A program made the translations under genes and the position numbers. A DNA stretch of 64,000 bases, from positions 1 to 64,000 of the forward strand of contig UQLN01000012.1 in assembly GCA_900541965.1 (NCBI GenBank), written 5' to 3'. The notes under the pieces were generated by a model. That model did no database searches, was not told where the DNA came from, and saw only the letters and a program-made list of their open reading frames with translations. Positions within the stretch are counted from its first letter, which is position 1. Every line of letters begins with the position of its first letter. Of the stretch, positions 24,772 through 34,374 are shown in pieces. Origin of the DNA: an uncultured Parabacteroides sp. GTDB lineage: Bacteria; Bacteroidota; Bacteroidia; Bacteroidales; Tannerellaceae.

Positions 24772-27114
24772 TTATTGAGAAATAACAATGCTACCGTGTT
24801 GAGACTCCAGTAAAAGATCTTCGTCGGGTACTGGTACGCTTTTATTATTAACCGTTATATGTTTTCCTTTGCTATCGGGGAGGCGGAGTTTTATTTTCCA
24901 ACCTTTTTGCTCGGATACATAATTTAGCGTATAGGTTTTATCCTCTTTTGAAATAGAAAGATCAAACCAGTTATCGCCTATACGCAACCGTTTCAACGAC
25001 ATGGATTTCCATTTGGACGGGAGTTTGGGAGTAAGAGTGATTTCTTTTAAATCGGCTCGAGGCTCGACTCCGAAACAACCGGAAACCAGACCGGTTGCCA
25101 TTCCGTAAATAGTCCAAGCCTGGAAAGGACACCCATAATCCGGCATCATTTCGTTGATAGCGCCAGGCATCGTCCGGCCTATTGTTTTCGCTATCATTCC
25201 GAGATATTCCACGGATTGGTCGATTCGGCCATAGTTCGCTTCTGCCACAGCTTGTACGCCGGTGGCGATGGTCATCATACGTTTCCGGTCGACAGCCGAT
25301 AAATAAGGACCGTATTCGCCGCAATTATGCTGATAAATAGCTTCCAGAGCTCTTATGGCTCTTTCCTGTGGGGCTATTTTACATTCCATAGGCGTGTTGA
25401 TTACCCAGTTTTTGTTAGTGAACCAACCTTTATGCACGCCGGAAGGATAATTTTTTCCGATGTCTTGTAGCAAGTTCTCATAATAAGCAACGATTCGCCG
25501 GGCGTCTTCTCCTTCTAATTTCTTTGCTTCCTCTATCGCTCCTTCAGTTACCTGCAAAGCCATTTCTTTGCTCCCGTAAAAATCGCAATAGCTGACAGCT
25601 TCTTCATCCCATAATTCCTTGTTTATCTTTTGTTTCAAAACTTCAGACTTCTCCTTGTACACTGTCGCTAAACTGTCTTCTTTAAACAGGTGAGCCATAT
25701 TCGAGGCAGCTTCCAGTGCTTGTTGGGTATACACCGCTACATCGATTAGCTCTGCATTCAGCCCTTTCACTTCCATAATCCCGTACCCTTCCGGGAAAAG
25801 ATCCTGATTGGTGTCCATTGTTTCCGTCAACCAGGTTATGCCCTTCTTCACATTCGGGTAAATTTCCTCCAGCAACTCCTTATCGGCAGTCCATTCGTAT
25901 GTTTTCCACAAAGCCAGGATAAAATGGGCTGTCTCCTGGGTATTCCCGAGATTTCCGACCTGTCCATTGTTCGACATTTCGTGGATGATTCTTCCATTTC
26001 GGTTTACTTTATCCGAGACGTTATTCAATAAACGCAGGGTGGATTTGACTAAATCGAATTTGCCTGTCCGCAACACGCCTTGCAACGCATATGAATTATC
26101 GCATCCAAACAACCAGGGATATTCTACGGCTCCGGCACCGAGAAAATATCCAATAGTATCCACATCCATTTCCAACCAGCGGTTATTGATTAAAGTCCAA
26201 TAGTACGCTTGTTCGATTTCTTTATCAGGAATGGAAATCTCAGACATAGATAATAATTCTTCTATCGATTTCTTTTTCTCGAGTATTTGTTTTTCACCGT
26301 TTGCCAGAAGGGTATGGCAATTATCGATTGCTTGCCCGTAACTTTTAATTGAAGAGGCGAGGACATAATTTATTGTTTCTTTTTGACCGGGTTTCAGGCA
26401 AAGTGTGGTATACATGCAGGTAGGCGTAACCGAGCCTTGAGTCCGGATAGATTCGTTTCCTGTTTCGTAGGAGGAAACATTGTGGTCGCATTTCCAGGCC
26501 ATATACCATTGGTGCAATGAATCTTTTGCAGTAAACAATTCACCCTCTTTGTTCCATTCTACAGTATCAGGACCGTTGTGAATACCGTTTTCTTCGGAAA
26601 ACCATACCGGAAAAAGGTCGACATTGACTAAAAATCCCAAACTGATAGAACGTTCTTCATGGGTCGTATTCTCTACGGTATAAGAAACAATGATTCCCGG
26701 CTGCGTATCCGAGGCGAATTGGGAAGCCGACAGTTTCAGTCCGTGTAGTACATCTCCGAAATCAAACTGGGTTTGATGAGGATATACCTTCATCTCTCGG
26801 GCCCGGAGTATCGAGTCTTCATTTGAAGCAATATCGGCTATTTTCATCCAATATCCGTCGGCCATTTTAAATGATCCTGTCCAAATACCACCCATTTCTC
26901 CCGGAACATGACTGCCTGTATCCGGAAACATAGCATCCTGTGTACCTACTATCTGTGCCTTTCTTCCGGAGGTAACATACAGCTTGCCACCATTTACCCC
27001 GTGATTGGAAAGACCGTTGAAGCAACTATGCCAGGGAGCATCAGACTGTTTTTCCACATTCGAGCAACCTCCCGACAAAAGTCCTATTAACAATATAACC
27101 GTTAATTTATACAT
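24772..27114 (-). CDS. Six-hairpin glycosidase-like lipoprotein of PUL1
   Basis: A 780-residue lipoprotein (signal ending 'LLSGGCSN') with an N-terminal beta-rich domain (~30-270) and a C-terminal (alpha/alpha)6-barrel-like part. Landmarks are 'EYPWLFGCDNSYALQGVLRTG' near 327, 'GNTQETAHFILALWKTYEWT' near 397, 'GAINEMMPDYGCPFQAWTIYGMA' near 655, and a short C-terminal beta-domain. The pattern resembles glycogen-debranching/MGH1-like hydrolases of six-hairpin fold, but I cannot assign a CAZy family. It probably cleaves a glucoside side chain or a product of the GH65 enzyme. It follows susD by 64 bp in the same direction. Confidence 0.75.
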   Translation of the reverse strand: MYKLTVILLIGLLSGGCSNVEKQSDAPWHSCFNGLSNHGVNGGKLYVTSGRKAQIVGTQDAMFPDTGSHVPGEMGGIWTGSFKMADGYWMKIADIASNEDSILRAREMKVYPHQTQFDFGDVLHGLKLSASQFASDTQPGIIVSYTVENTTHEERSISLGFLVNVDLFPVWFSEENGIHNGPDTVEWNKEGELFTAKDSLHQWYMAWKCDHNVSSYETGNESIRTQGSVTPTCMYTTLCLKPGQKETINYVLASSIKSYGQAIDNCHTLLANGEKQILEKKKSIEELLSMSEISIPDKEIEQAYYWTLINNRWLEMDVDTIGYFLGAGAVEYPWLFGCDNSYALQGVLRTGKFDLVKSTLRLLNNVSDKVNRNGRIIHEMSNNGQVGNLGNTQETAHFILALWKTYEWTADKELLEEIYPNVKKGITWLTETMDTNQDLFPEGYGIMEVKGLNAELIDVAVYTQQALEAASNMAHLFKEDSLATVYKEKSEVLKQKINKELWDEEAVSYCDFYGSKEMALQVTEGAIEEAKKLEGEDARRIVAYYENLLQDIGKNYPSGVHKGWFTNKNWVINTPMECKIAPQERAIRALEAIYQHNCGEYGPYLSAVDRKRMMTIATGVQAVAEANYGRIDQSVEYLGMIAKTIGRTMPGAINEMMPDYGCPFQAWTIYGMATGLVSGCFGVEPRADLKEITLTPKLPSKWKSMSLKRLRIGDNWFDLSISKEDKTYTLNYVSEQKGWKIKLRLPDSKGKHITVNNKSVPVPDEDLLLESQHGSIVISQ

Positions 27115-27178
27115 AGCTAATTCTATTAAAGAAAAAGAAACCCGGTATCAAAAATACCGGTTCTCTTTTTCATTTCTA

Positions 27179-28693
27179 CTAATATCCGTTGTTTTGTTGC
27201 AAATTCGGATTGGAATCCATTTGTACCTGAGGAATAGGGAACAGTTTACGGAAATCTTCACTCTGTTCCTTGTAATCCCATGCATTTCTCCATACATCAA
27301 AACGAATCATATCGTTTCGGCGCCAGCCTTCCCAGGCAAATTCACGGCCACGCTCCGCTAATAAATCGGCAGCTGTCAGCCGGGAGAGTTTATCAACCGG
27401 GTTATTCCCATTTCTTGTCCGTACCTGATTGACAAGGTCGAGAGCTTCCGTATCATTCGGATCCAAACGGAATAAGGCCTCGGCGCGCATCATTAGAACA
27501 TCGGCATAACGCAGGATAGGCATATCATTGTTCAAGCCTCTTTCTACCATTGTGCCACCGATACCGTCCATCAGATATTTTACACCTCTGGCACCATCCC
27601 AGTGGTCGGCATTGTTTACCGGGTCGGAACTTGTAAAATCGATTGTATAATCCAGTTGGCGGATAACTCCTTTGTCGTCCTGTTGCATAATAGGTTCACC
27701 GTCTGAACCCACCTGCGGGCCATAGAGGAAAGCCTTAAGACGAACATCGTTATCATCATATGAACGGATAAAAGACGGAAGCGCTGCTGTCCCCTGCCAT
27801 CCTTGGGCAAAAGAACCGTATTTAGCCCGTAAATCGCCCAAAGAGAATAAGTAACTGATATTTTCCGGATAGGTATTCTGGCTTTCACAAATCATCGGGA
27901 AAATGATTTCCTTGCTTGTGTAGTTATCCCATTTGAACACATCTTTGAAATTATCTTCCAGCACATATCCGCTGTTGCGCATGATGTCGGAAGTCAAACT
28001 GGCAACCTCGTTCCATTTGGCATTGCCTTCTCCCAGGAAAACTTCTGCATTCAGGTAGAGTTTAGCCAGTAGCGTTTTCGCTACATACTTGTTCCACCGT
28101 CCGTATTCAGAGGTTTCCGGCAGACAGTTGTCGATAAGGTCGATTAGCTCCGATTCCACAAAATCATACAATTCTTTACGTGTATTCTGCTTAGGCGGAT
28201 TTTGTGCATCATATGTGCCATTTGTAACCAAAGGCACATTCCCAAAATGGTCGACCATCAGAAAATAAGCAAAAGCCCGTATAAAGCGGGCATCCGCGCG
28301 CATTAATAAAACCTCTTTGTCCGTTGTAAAATTACTCTTGTCGATTATGTCGATATAAGAATTGGATACGGCGATAATTTTTGAGATGCCGGTATATATT
28401 CCGCTTAACTCGCCATTATCGGGAGTCCAGGTATGCAAATGGACTGCCTGTGCATCCCCTTTCCAGTCGGCGCCACGGGCAGGCGCAATCATATCGTCGG
28501 CAGAAATACCGATTTTATATACAATTTCAGACCAAATACCTAAGGTCGCATCTACGCCGGAAAGCCCGTTCAGAAATTCTGTCTTTTCTTTATAAGCCGA
28601 TTCATCCGTGAGTTGGCTATCCGGAATGACATTCAGGTCCGTGCAGGAAACCATGGAAGCCATGAATGCCGATATCATGATTAATTTTTTCAT
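27179..28693 (-). CDS. SusD/RagB outer-membrane glycan-binding lipoprotein, PUL1
   Basis: A 504-residue lipoprotein (signal ending 'ASMVSCTDLNV') of the SusD family, which caps the SusC channel and binds glycan at the surface. Landmarks are 'LMRADARFIRAFAYFLMVDHFGNVPLVT' (the TPR-like helices) near residue 128-155, and the C-terminal 'ILRYADVLMMRAEALFRL', 'LLAERGREFAWEGWRRNDMIRFD' segments. It starts 11 bp after the SusC stop, the usual SusCD arrangement. Confidence 0.95.
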   Translation of the reverse strand: MKKLIMISAFMASMVSCTDLNVIPDSQLTDESAYKEKTEFLNGLSGVDATLGIWSEIVYKIGISADDMIAPARGADWKGDAQAVHLHTWTPDNGELSGIYTGISKIIAVSNSYIDIIDKSNFTTDKEVLLMRADARFIRAFAYFLMVDHFGNVPLVTNGTYDAQNPPKQNTRKELYDFVESELIDLIDNCLPETSEYGRWNKYVAKTLLAKLYLNAEVFLGEGNAKWNEVASLTSDIMRNSGYVLEDNFKDVFKWDNYTSKEIIFPMICESQNTYPENISYLFSLGDLRAKYGSFAQGWQGTAALPSFIRSYDDNDVRLKAFLYGPQVGSDGEPIMQQDDKGVIRQLDYTIDFTSSDPVNNADHWDGARGVKYLMDGIGGTMVERGLNNDMPILRYADVLMMRAEALFRLDPNDTEALDLVNQVRTRNGNNPVDKLSRLTAADLLAERGREFAWEGWRRNDMIRFDVWRNAWDYKEQSEDFRKLFPIPQVQMDSNPNLQQNNGY

Positions 28694-28704
28694 TTTCTGA
28701 TGAA

Positions 28705-31680
28705 TTAAAAGTTAATATTCAAACCCAATGTGAAAGTACGTGCCTGCGGATAACTGCAATAATCGATGCCGATTGCTTTTACATCCTTATCTGAGCTGAC
28801 ATTACTTACTTCCGGATCGTATCCGGTATAGGAAGTGATGGTAAACAAGTTCTGGGCTGTTACATAAATACGCCCGTTCTTGATGACTTTAGGCAACGAG
28901 AAATTATAGCCCAGAGTAATATTATCCAATTTCAGGAAAGCGGCATTTTCCACCCACCGTGAAGAAGAATATACGGTTCCACCTCCGCCTGCCTTGTGAA
29001 ACTCGGCACCTTCTATGTTTGTATTCTGTCCGGGCAAACGGCTGCCTTGTGCTAACTCAGCCCGTGTATTGTTGTACACGCTGACACCGAGGTTCGAACG
29101 CAGGCAAACAGATAAATCCCAGTCCTTATATTTGAACGAGTTGTTGAAACCGATAATAACATCCGGCAACGCGTCGCTGATTACTTCGCGTTCGTCCGAT
29201 GCGAATACTTCCTGCCCGTTTTCTATACCGATAAAACGACGTCCGTAGAACGATCCGACCGATTCCCCAACACGTAATATTTGCGTATTGCCTGAAGCAC
29301 CGGCTCCACTTACCACACCGTACACGATATCTTTGTTGTTGTAAAGTTCGGTTACCTCATTTTTGTTGTAAGCCACATTCAAATTGGTATCCCAGTAGAA
29401 ATCTTTCGTGCTGATGACAGCCGCATCCAGTGAAAATTCGACTCCCCGGTTTACCATTGCCCCGATATTATCCAGATAGGTGGAACTTACTGCCGGTTGG
29501 ATGGCATCGATTGTCAGCAACAAATTGGAGGTCTTTTTATTGTATACATCCAACGAACCACGGAGGCGGTTGTTAAAGAAGGCATAATCGATACCCACAT
29601 TAAACTGGGCGGTCTGTTCCCATTTCAGGTTCGGATTCGCGATGGCGGTAATTCCATACGACGGATAAGCAACGCCACCGAAAGAAGTACCCTCCTTGCT
29701 GTTGATTGAATAAGTTTGGCTATAACGGAAATTACCAATATCCTGGTTACCGGTTATACCATATCCCAACCGTAGTTTCAAATCGTCAAGGAACGATACA
29801 TCTTTCAAAAATTCTTCCTGTTTTATTTTCCAAGCAAAGGCTCCTGAAGGAAATACCGCCCATCGGTTATTCGGACCGAAACGGGAAGAACCATCGCGCC
29901 TTACAGTGGCGGTGAACATATATTTATCCATCAGATTATAATTCGCACGGGCATAGAAGGAAATCAACCGGTTTTTTTCCTGATTGTTCCGGGCCTCTTG
30001 GGTTCTGGCTCCTCCTACGTTATTCGCTCCGAGGTTGTCGTTTACAAAGCCTTCTGCCCGTACAGTTGATATATAATTATCAAATTCCTGCCAGGAATAA
30101 CCTGCCACCACATTCAAGGCATGAATTTTATTAAATGTTTTATCGAAAGTCAGATAGCCTTCCAGTAAATAATTGGAATAGCGGTTACTTTCCGTTACAG
30201 CACGTCCTTCCACATTCTCGGCCGCTTTCGAATGGATTGGCTGGTATGCTTTCCGGTTGATATTATCTACATCATAGCCTAAATTAATTTTACCGAATAA
30301 CGTTTTAGGGAGGAAATAATAAGTTGCGTCCGCATTTCCGATAAAACGGTCGCCGCGTGATTTATCCGACATTTGTTTGGCCATTGCTACCGGGTTGCGT
30401 ACGGTTTCCGCGTATTCATTGAAAGAACCGTCTGCTTTATAAACCGGTTCGGTCGGGTTTGCTTTCAATGCATTGTTGATAATACCGCCATTCGCACCAC
30501 CTGTCTGCTGTTCCAGTACATTATCCAATTTATAGTACGTGTTTGTTGCATTCAGGTTGAAGATTAAACGGTCTTCAAACATCTTGTGCGTCAGGTTAAA
30601 GCGCAATGAATAACGGTCCATGCCGGTTCCGATAATGATACCGTCTTGTCCCGAAGCGCTTAATGATGCCCGGTAGGATGTGTTTTTATTTCCGTTGCTG
30701 AACGTAACATTGTGTTCGTGTACCACGGCTGTGCGGAAAATTTCGTCTTGCCAGTCGGTGGAGGCCGTACCTGTAGCGTCGGGCACATACTGGCGGTATT
30801 GGTCGGCGCTCAATATGTCAATCTTATTGGCAACCTGTGAAAAACCGACAGAGCCGGAATAGCTTACCGAACGGATACCGTCTTTTCCCCCTTTTGTGGT
30901 GATTAGAATCACACCGTTTGCACCACGCGACCCGTAGATGGCTGTGGCGGAAGCATCTTTCAATACGGTCATAGATTCGATGTCGGAAGCGGGAATCATA
31001 GACAAGGGATTGATCGATAGATTGTTTAACCCCGCATCGTTGCCAACGCTCAGTGTAGACCGGGAATTATCGATGGGTACTCCGTCGATGACATACAGTG
31101 GTTCACTTGAGGCCGAAATCGAATTGACACCACGTATACGCACGTTGGTATTCGCTCCCGGCTGGCCGCTGGTAGAGGTTACCTGTACTCCGGCAATATG
31201 CCCTTTGAACAAGGATTCGGGGGAAGTTACCACCCCTTTGTTGAAGTCGGAACTTTTCAACACTTCAATCGCTCCGGTGGCGTCCGATTTTTTAACGGAG
31301 CCATAGCCCACGATTACTACTTCGTCCAATATTTCGGAATCTTCGAGCAGTTCAATCACAGCTTCCGTCTGGTTCTTTTGTAAAGGTACCTCTTTTGTCA
31401 GATAGCCGATGTAAGAAATGACTAAGACAGCCTGGTCGGGAACGTTCTCGAGTACGGTACGTCCGTTCAGGTCGGTCATATTCCCGTTCGTCGTACCTTT
31501 GATAATTACATTTGCGCCGATGATAGGCCCTGCCTGGTCGTTAACCACGACCGTTACTTTACGATAACTTAGAACAATCTCCGATGAGTTTTTAAAACTG
31601 ACGGGTTCTGTTTCGATGCCCGCCCATAAAGGGTGAGTCATGCTCAGAAGCAACGATGTTCCGATTAATACTACTTTCAT
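28705..31680 (-). CDS. SusC/RagA TonB-dependent transporter, PUL1
   Basis: A 991-residue outer-membrane importer. After a signal peptide ('LLSMTHPLWAG') come a CarboxypepD_reg-like domain (~40-115, 'IGANVIIKGTTNGNMTDLNG'), the plug with 'SVKKSDATGAIEVLKSSDF' and the TonB-box type 'DEVVIVGYG', then the 22-strand barrel ending in 'TFTLGLNINF'. It has no STN domain, so it is not expected to signal to an anti-sigma factor; control probably comes from the regulator at 23118-24620. It imports an oligosaccharide with its SusD partner. Confidence 0.96.
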   Translation of the reverse strand: MKVVLIGTSLLLSMTHPLWAGIETEPVSFKNSSEIVLSYRKVTVVVNDQAGPIIGANVIIKGTTNGNMTDLNGRTVLENVPDQAVLVISYIGYLTKEVPLQKNQTEAVIELLEDSEILDEVVIVGYGSVKKSDATGAIEVLKSSDFNKGVVTSPESLFKGHIAGVQVTSTSGQPGANTNVRIRGVNSISASSEPLYVIDGVPIDNSRSTLSVGNDAGLNNLSINPLSMIPASDIESMTVLKDASATAIYGSRGANGVILITTKGGKDGIRSVSYSGSVGFSQVANKIDILSADQYRQYVPDATGTASTDWQDEIFRTAVVHEHNVTFSNGNKNTSYRASLSASGQDGIIIGTGMDRYSLRFNLTHKMFEDRLIFNLNATNTYYKLDNVLEQQTGGANGGIINNALKANPTEPVYKADGSFNEYAETVRNPVAMAKQMSDKSRGDRFIGNADATYYFLPKTLFGKINLGYDVDNINRKAYQPIHSKAAENVEGRAVTESNRYSNYLLEGYLTFDKTFNKIHALNVVAGYSWQEFDNYISTVRAEGFVNDNLGANNVGGARTQEARNNQEKNRLISFYARANYNLMDKYMFTATVRRDGSSRFGPNNRWAVFPSGAFAWKIKQEEFLKDVSFLDDLKLRLGYGITGNQDIGNFRYSQTYSINSKEGTSFGGVAYPSYGITAIANPNLKWEQTAQFNVGIDYAFFNNRLRGSLDVYNKKTSNLLLTIDAIQPAVSSTYLDNIGAMVNRGVEFSLDAAVISTKDFYWDTNLNVAYNKNEVTELYNNKDIVYGVVSGAGASGNTQILRVGESVGSFYGRRFIGIENGQEVFASDEREVISDALPDVIIGFNNSFKYKDWDLSVCLRSNLGVSVYNNTRAELAQGSRLPGQNTNIEGAEFHKAGGGGTVYSSSRWVENAAFLKLDNITLGYNFSLPKVIKNGRIYVTAQNLFTITSYTGYDPEVSNVSSDKDVKAIGIDYCSYPQARTFTLGLNINF

Positions 31681-31787
31681 AAGATATTAAATTTAAGGAA
31701 ATCTGATACGTGTTGTCGGTATGCTGATTTCCGGTTTATGATTTATTCTGAAAAAATCGTTCGAAAAAACGGTAGGAAATTTAGGCC

Positions 31788-33806
31788 TCAGCGGATAACA
31801 TATGTTTTTTTATCGGGGCCGATACCTTTTAATGTTAATGATTTCCAGTGGGTCGGTAAAATCGTACGTTCCTGGATGATCCCTTCGTCGGTTATTTTCA
31901 ACCCTCCGAAGCCGGATAAAAGAACTTGCAGTAAGCCACCTGCTCCGGTACAGAAATAGGGGTTGTTGGAAAAAGCGGATTCTGATAAAACACCGAACGG
32001 GGGACGTTTATTGGGTAAATAACTCTTTTTGAAAAATTCATATGCCCGGTCGCGATCTCCTGATTTCGCATATAAAATAGCCAGGATAGCATTTCCCATA
32101 GCCGGGCCGTCTTCGTGAATCTTGTTGGCATAATAATCCAGGTTCTTTTTCATGCTTTCAGGTTCAGCTAAGATATCCAGCGGATAACTCAACAGGTTGA
32201 CATCCGCCTGCTTGATTATTTCTCCGGCATAGGTTTCATTTTCTTTCATTACGCCGTCGGCCATCCAATGAAAGCGTAGTTTAGCCGCTATTTCTTTCCA
32301 TTCCGGTTCGGCCTGTTCTCCTACGATAGCGGCTGCTTTCGTTGCACACTCCAGTGCAAATTTGGCCGAACCGTTGGTAAATGCGTTGTCATTCACGTTC
32401 GGGGCAAATTCATTGGCGCCTACAACGTTCTTGATAGAGTAACTGCCGTCCTCGTTTTTGACCACCCGCGATGCCCAGAAGTCGGCCACCTGTTTCAGTA
32501 CCGGGTATCCTTCCGATTTGAGCCAGTTGCGGTCTTTGGTCACGCAATAATAATTCCAGAAAGCTATTCCGACATCGGCTGTAATATGATGTTCGAAAGT
32601 TCCTGTCAGGCACCAGGTGGGGGTGGCTTCCTCACCTGTGTCGTCCGACTCCCAGGGATACATACATCCTTTGAACCCGTATAGGGTCGCTTTTTGCATG
32701 GCTTTCTGTAGTCTGTCGTAACGGTAATCCACACAGGAACGGGCCATCCGGTTGTTCAACATCAGTAGGGGAGGATACATCCATAACTCTGTGTCCCAGA
32801 AAACGTGGCCGTTGTATCCGGTTACCGTGGTAAGACCCATGGGAGGAATACTCAGGCGGGTATTTTCTCCTGCCGAGGCATACAAATTGTACAATGCCAG
32901 ACGAATATCGCGTTGGGCTTCTTCATCGCCTTCTATTTCTATATCACTTTGCCATAAGCGCGTCCAGGCTTCTTTATGGCCGGTTAAAAAATAGTCTATG
33001 TCCGATTGCAAAGCAAATACTGCCATCCGTTCTGCTTCCGATTTGGGGTCGTTGAAATCTTTGGAGGAACAAACTGCTCCGATCAGGGCAAAGCGGTAGC
33101 GTTGGCCTTTTTTCAACCGGACTTTAAAACCCATCGATTGATGGTGAGCAGTTCCGTACAAGGCTTCGATAGCAGGTCTGTCCGTATCAAAAAGGAAAGC
33201 GGAACAGGTTGCCAGATTTTGCATGCCGGTACGGCTTTTGGCCTGGGAAGTATAAACCGGGAGTTCAATCTCGGCATCTTTATATAATTTGTAAGTTGCA
33301 GAGGTCTCGGTCAACTCTTCTGGGAAAATAGTGGAATTGGCAACATCTAATTCAAAGGAAGCGGTTGGTATTAATTCTACAACAACCATTCCCATATAGG
33401 GGAAATTCCGGAGTGCGCGGATAGAGTAATGGATCGTGGCCTTCTGTGTCTGTACGACTGTTTCCAAATAAGCCTCTTTCATGTTCAGGTTCTGATGCCA
33501 GGCTGTGATATTCTTTTCGGAGACAGGGGCTCCGTCCAGCTTCAATTGTAAATTTGTAAAAACAGGCCCTCTTACAATGCGGCTTACGCCTTCTTTGTCC
33601 TCTTTATCGTATACTCCGTTCAGAACGATGTCGGTAACGCTAAAGAACTGGGAACTAACCAGACCAATTCGACCATTGGCTAGGGTTACTCCGTTATAGT
33701 TTTCTCTTGAGGAAGTAGATAGTATCCAACTTCCTTCATCCGATGCAGAAGCAACATTCCCAGCAATCAGCCAGAAAAGGATTACGTAAAATAAATGTGT
33801 GTTCAT
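31788..33806 (-). CDS. GH65 family glycoside hydrolase, PUL1
   Basis: A 672-residue exported enzyme (signal peptide ending 'NVASASDE') of glycoside hydrolase family 65: an N-terminal beta-sandwich (~25-270) then an (alpha/alpha)6 barrel. The family motif 'GHVFWDTELWMYPPLLML' lies near residue 350, the general acid is expected at Glu466 in 'GANEFAPNVNDNAF', and Glu609 in 'GVLSESAF' is a candidate general base. The layout resembles the hydrolase branch (acid trehalase, kojibiose hydrolase, human PGGHG) rather than phosphorylases, which is inference. Likely substrates are alpha-linked glucosides. It is the first gene of PUL1 and has a promoter element at 33835-33842. Confidence 0.88.
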   Translation of the reverse strand: MNTHLFYVILFWLIAGNVASASDEGSWILSTSSRENYNGVTLANGRIGLVSSQFFSVTDIVLNGVYDKEDKEGVSRIVRGPVFTNLQLKLDGAPVSEKNITAWHQNLNMKEAYLETVVQTQKATIHYSIRALRNFPYMGMVVVELIPTASFELDVANSTIFPEELTETSATYKLYKDAEIELPVYTSQAKSRTGMQNLATCSAFLFDTDRPAIEALYGTAHHQSMGFKVRLKKGQRYRFALIGAVCSSKDFNDPKSEAERMAVFALQSDIDYFLTGHKEAWTRLWQSDIEIEGDEEAQRDIRLALYNLYASAGENTRLSIPPMGLTTVTGYNGHVFWDTELWMYPPLLMLNNRMARSCVDYRYDRLQKAMQKATLYGFKGCMYPWESDDTGEEATPTWCLTGTFEHHITADVGIAFWNYYCVTKDRNWLKSEGYPVLKQVADFWASRVVKNEDGSYSIKNVVGANEFAPNVNDNAFTNGSAKFALECATKAAAIVGEQAEPEWKEIAAKLRFHWMADGVMKENETYAGEIIKQADVNLLSYPLDILAEPESMKKNLDYYANKIHEDGPAMGNAILAILYAKSGDRDRAYEFFKKSYLPNKRPPFGVLSESAFSNNPYFCTGAGGLLQVLLSGFGGLKITDEGIIQERTILPTHWKSLTLKGIGPDKKTYVIR

Positions 33807-33834
33807 GGTACTTAAAACGATAAAAAATGTTTTT

Positions 33835-33842
33835 CAAAAGTA
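33835..33842 (-). promoter_or_regulatory. Promoter -7 element for PUL1
   Basis: The minus strand reads TACTTTTG, matching TAnnTTTG, 29 bp upstream of the GH65 ATG. The 558-bp gap 33807-34364 otherwise holds the repeat cluster at 34180-34263 and a terminator. Confidence 0.55.
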
Positions 33843-34179
33843 AAATATCGAAAAGAAAACTTATTGTCTAAATCCGTTTTTCCATATAACTACATTTTAC
33901 AAAGAGGATAAAAATGGATAAAATTGGAATATGGAATTGATATGAAAAGAATACAATTGCTTTATGTATAGTAAATTAAGAGTGTACTTGTTTTATATAA
34001 CGAAACGATACAGATTGATGTGAAAAATCGGGACTTAGTTATCAAAACATCTGAAATGGGAGATGTATCCGAGTAAAAATTAATACACTGTAAAATAGTG
34101 TTAGTCGCTATAAATAATATTAATGAATGGTGTTTGTGTTCTCTAATGCGTTTGCTTTTTTTATACCCAATCATTTTGT

Positions 34180-34263
34180 TTTTGAGGCAGGCAAAAATAT
34201 TTACGAGAGCGTCATTAATATTTTCGAGGTAGTCAAAAATGTTTTTGACTACCTCGAAAATAG
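34180..34263. repeat. 21-bp tandem repeats with a perfect 21-bp-stem palindrome
   Basis: Four 21-bp units lie end to end at 34180, 34201, 34222 and 34243. Units 1 and 3 match at 17 of 21 positions, units 2 and 3 at 14, and unit 4 is the inverse of unit 3, so 34219-34239 and 34242-34262 form a perfect 21-bp stem with a 2-nt loop. On the minus strand the units would read as heptads IFEVVKN-IFDYLEN, INDALVN-IFACLKN. The 131-residue ORF (33962-34357) that holds them does not otherwise look like a gene. Function unknown. Confidence 0.8.
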
Positions 34264-34336
34264 ATTTTCTTGGAATGAAAAAGAAAAATAATATGTGTAT
34301 CTTTTTGAAAAACAGCAGGTAGTTTGAATTGTTTAC

Positions 34337-34374
34337 TACCGTATAAATTCCACGCATTTGGAATTTATACGGTA
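34337..34374. terminator. Hairpin overlapping symporter copy 2 stop codon
   Basis: Perfect 16-bp arms (TACCGTATAAATTCCA at 34337-34352; complement at 34359-34374) with a 6-nt loop. The right arm contains the end of the symporter gene. Confidence 0.6.

Noticed and set aside
34219..34262. Reading the large palindrome as an intrinsic terminator
   Set aside because: No T-run follows either arm and it lies over 100 bp beyond the symporter stop, which already has a hairpin.
33962..34357. 131-residue minus-strand ORF across the 21-bp repeats
   Set aside because: Low-complexity Lys/Phe-rich ends, no start context and no domain; the repeat structure explains the coding look.
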